A stretch of 38,318 nucleotides of DNA. Source: a virus. The notes under the pieces are model-generated. The model saw only the letters and a list, made by a program, of their open reading frames with translations, did no database searches and was not told the origin of the DNA. Location of the stretch: IMG/VR virus record IMGVR_UViG_3300022744_000065, positions 1-38,318 of that record. The stretch is one strand, 5' to 3'. Positions 37,159 through 38,318 of the stretch are shown here, piece after piece. Each line of letters opens with the position of its first letter. Position 1 is the first letter of the stretch. The position numbers were made by a program, and so were the translations under genes.

Positions 37159-37680
37159 ATGATGATGCGAGATATTAGCCATAAAGGCGGAACCAGAGAT
37201 AAAACTGTTTCCAGTAAAGGTGTGCAGGATTATGCAACGCCTACCGAATTGATTCTTGCTGTTCAAAGGGATTTAAAAAAGATCGCTTTCGACCTTGCAG
37301 CAACATCATTAAACGCGGTAGCTCCTTTTTGGATAAGCAAGGAAAACGGCGGGGACAGCTTAAAAGCTGATTGGCTTGCAGATTATAATTACCACAAAAG
37401 CAATGGCGTTCTTTGGCTAAATCCTCCATTTAAAACCGTGCGTCCATGGATGGAAAAATGCCGTGATGAGGCTGCCAGGGGTTGTGTGATATTGAGCCTA
37501 ACTAAGGCCAGTATTGGATCGAGATGGTACCGTGAGGTAGTCGCGCCAAACGCTGCCAGCTATATCCTCGGTTCGCGCGTAACCTTTGTCGGAGAAAAGC
37601 AAGGATTTACTCAAGACCTTATGCTGACAGAATGGGGTACGGGAAAGACTGGGTTGGGTTGGTGGGATTGGAAGAGATGA
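37159..37680 (+). CDS. dam-like: Phage DNA N-6-adenine methyltransferase (173 aa)
   Basis: FDLAA (44-48) for SAM binding and NPPF (88-91) as the catalytic DPPY-type motif define the small phage Dam-like family. It methylates adenine and probably protects phage DNA from restriction. Three ATG codons stand in a row (37159, 37162, 37165); AAGGG seven bases before the third suggests translation from the second or third. The same gene end is repeated at 1-158. Confidence 0.88.
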   Translation: MMMRDISHKGGTRDKTVSSKGVQDYATPTELILAVQRDLKKIAFDLAATSLNAVAPFWISKENGGDSLKADWLADYNYHKSNGVLWLNPPFKTVRPWMEKCRDEAARGCVILSLTKASIGSRWYREVVAPNAASYILGSRVTFVGEKQGFTQDLMLTEWGTGKTGLGWWDWKR

Positions 37681-37862
37681 GACTCCCAAACAACGATCCC
37701 CGCTGTTCTGGCGGCAATGGCAAGGACGAGATTTGCCCACAGCGTGAGTCATGCGAGCGGTATTTGCAAAGGGCGAATAATGGGCCGTGGGGTGTATGCT
37801 CCAACTTTTACAGGCCGGATGAATTGATTGGGTGCATGGAAAAAATAGAGGCCGACAAATGA
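37677..37862 (+). CDS. Small Cys-rich protein (61 aa), copy 2
   Basis: Equivalent of the gene at 155-340. It starts in an ATGA overlap with the methyltransferase. It differs by several residues (for example PRCSGGNG against PRCTGGDG, and FYRPDELIG against FYKPMDLIG), but keeps all five Cys. Confidence 0.75.
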   Translation: MRLPNNDPRCSGGNGKDEICPQRESCERYLQRANNGPWGVCSNFYRPDELIGCMEKIEADK

Positions 37863-38026
37863 AACTCGCAGAACTTGAGAAGAAACTCATAGCCCGAAAA
37901 ACCAAATCAGTCCCAGAGATCCGCAAGTGCAAATTATGCGGAAAAAGGATTGACCGCCATCGAGTAACAAGGATTTGTGTAGCCTGCAAGGAGTTTAACG
38001 ACATGCTGGAAGAGGTTAACTCTTGA
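37859..38026 (+). CDS. Small zinc-ribbon-like protein (55 aa), copy 2
   Basis: Equivalent of 337-504. It has only a few conservative changes, all away from the four Cys. Confidence 0.75.
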   Translation: MKLAELEKKLIARKTKSVPEIRKCKLCGKRIDRHRVTRICVACKEFNDMLEEVNS

Positions 38027-38318
38027 CTCCAGAACAATCCAGAAAATTCAGAGAACGGAAAATGCAAGCCACAAGATCACGCCGAAGTTTTGCCCAGCAG
38101 TTAATCGAGGAGGCTTTGGAAAGAGCCAAGAAAAGAGCCGAACCAAAGCCTGAGAAGGTTGAGAAGCCAATCATACCTAGGTCCGAGTACGTCAGCAAGC
38201 GGGAAGCTCAAGAGATACGCGAGAAGGCCCGTGAAGCGGCCAAGAAAGCCAATGACCTTGCAATCCGAAGGGCCAGAGACGAGCGGGAGTTTTTGGCAAA
38301 AAAGAAAGAATCTGAGAA
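38023..38318 (+). CDS. Charged helical hypothetical protein, cut by the contig end
   Basis: Equivalent of 501-827 with the same TTG start. It runs off the end of the window after about 98 residues. The reading frame stays open. Confidence 0.7.
   Translation, partial: MTPEQSRKFRERKMQATRSRRSFAQQLIEEALERAKKRAEPKPEKVEKPIIPRSEYVSKREAQEIREKAREAAKKANDLAIRRARDEREFLAKKKESE

Larger units (their letters stand above)
37523..38318. repeat. Right copy of the diverged terminal direct repeat (796 bp)
   Basis: Matches 1-796 at about 91% identity without indels; differences cluster after the first ~150 bases. Confidence 0.95.

Noticed and set aside
1-38318. CRISPR array or insertion sequence
   Set aside because: No regularly spaced repeats with unique spacers, no transposase and no terminal inverted repeats were seen.

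Overview
The window is essentially one complete tailed-phage genome, about 37.5 kb per unit. It is seen as a linear contig whose last 796 bases (37523-38318) repeat its first 796 bases (1-796) at about 91% identity and without indels. The virion genes follow the order of the short-tailed P22-like phages: terminase small and large subunits, P22-type portal, scaffold, P22-type coat, gp4-like and gp10-like head-completion proteins, three ejection-type proteins, then tail and tailspike genes. No integrase, repressor, DNA polymerase or RNA polymerase was recognised. The phage therefore looks virulent, or at least without a visible lysogeny module, and dependent on host replication and transcription. 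The host cannot be named. A sigma70-like promoter set and Lar- and YopX-type genes suggest a Gram-negative bacterium. || Layout. Nearly everything is on the + strand, tightly packed, with stop and start codons usually overlapping (ATGA, GTGA, TTGA), so translational coupling is the rule. The late block runs 3813-25686: packaging (3950-5861), portal, scaffold and coat (5861-10326), small head proteins, a glycosyltransferase plus methyltransferase cassette (10892-12831), head completion (13158-15289), ejection proteins (15291-19510), small membrane or holin-like genes (19507-20144), and tail or tailspike genes (20141-25686). One HNH-AP2 endonuclease gene lies on the opposite strand at 25753-26223 and separates late from early genes. 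The early block starts at the promoter near 26353. It runs through many small proteins, an annealing-protein-like and a NinB-like recombination gene, a glycine-repeat gene, an antisense tRNA-Arg(UCU), a replication initiator, a primase-helicase, a C5 DNA methyltransferase, a VRR-NUC nuclease and an adenine methyltransferase. On a circle it then continues across the contig ends into 1-3680, which holds small Cys-rich proteins, YopX, an excisionase-like HTH protein and a Lar-like anti-restriction protein. || How it works together. Three promoters share an identical 16-base core (ATCGCTTGACGCAAAG), and a fourth early promoter shares the downstream leader. Replication appears lambda-like: the initiator gene carries four 9-bp direct repeats followed by (AACA)7 inside its own coding sequence, and a primase-helicase follows. 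The initiator is preceded by an unusual RNA-leader arrangement in which a terminator hairpin and a 21-bp inverted repeat interlock, the latter covering the Shine-Dalgarno sequence. Two DNA methyltransferases and a Lar-like protein point to defence against host restriction. || The most unusual features are a fully co-extensive pair of overlapping reading frames at 35033-35908 (C5 methyltransferase in one frame, a second methyltransferase-associated-looking protein in the other), the interlocked leader at 32213-32327, and the origin-like repeats at 32545-32611. No conventional endolysin was found.
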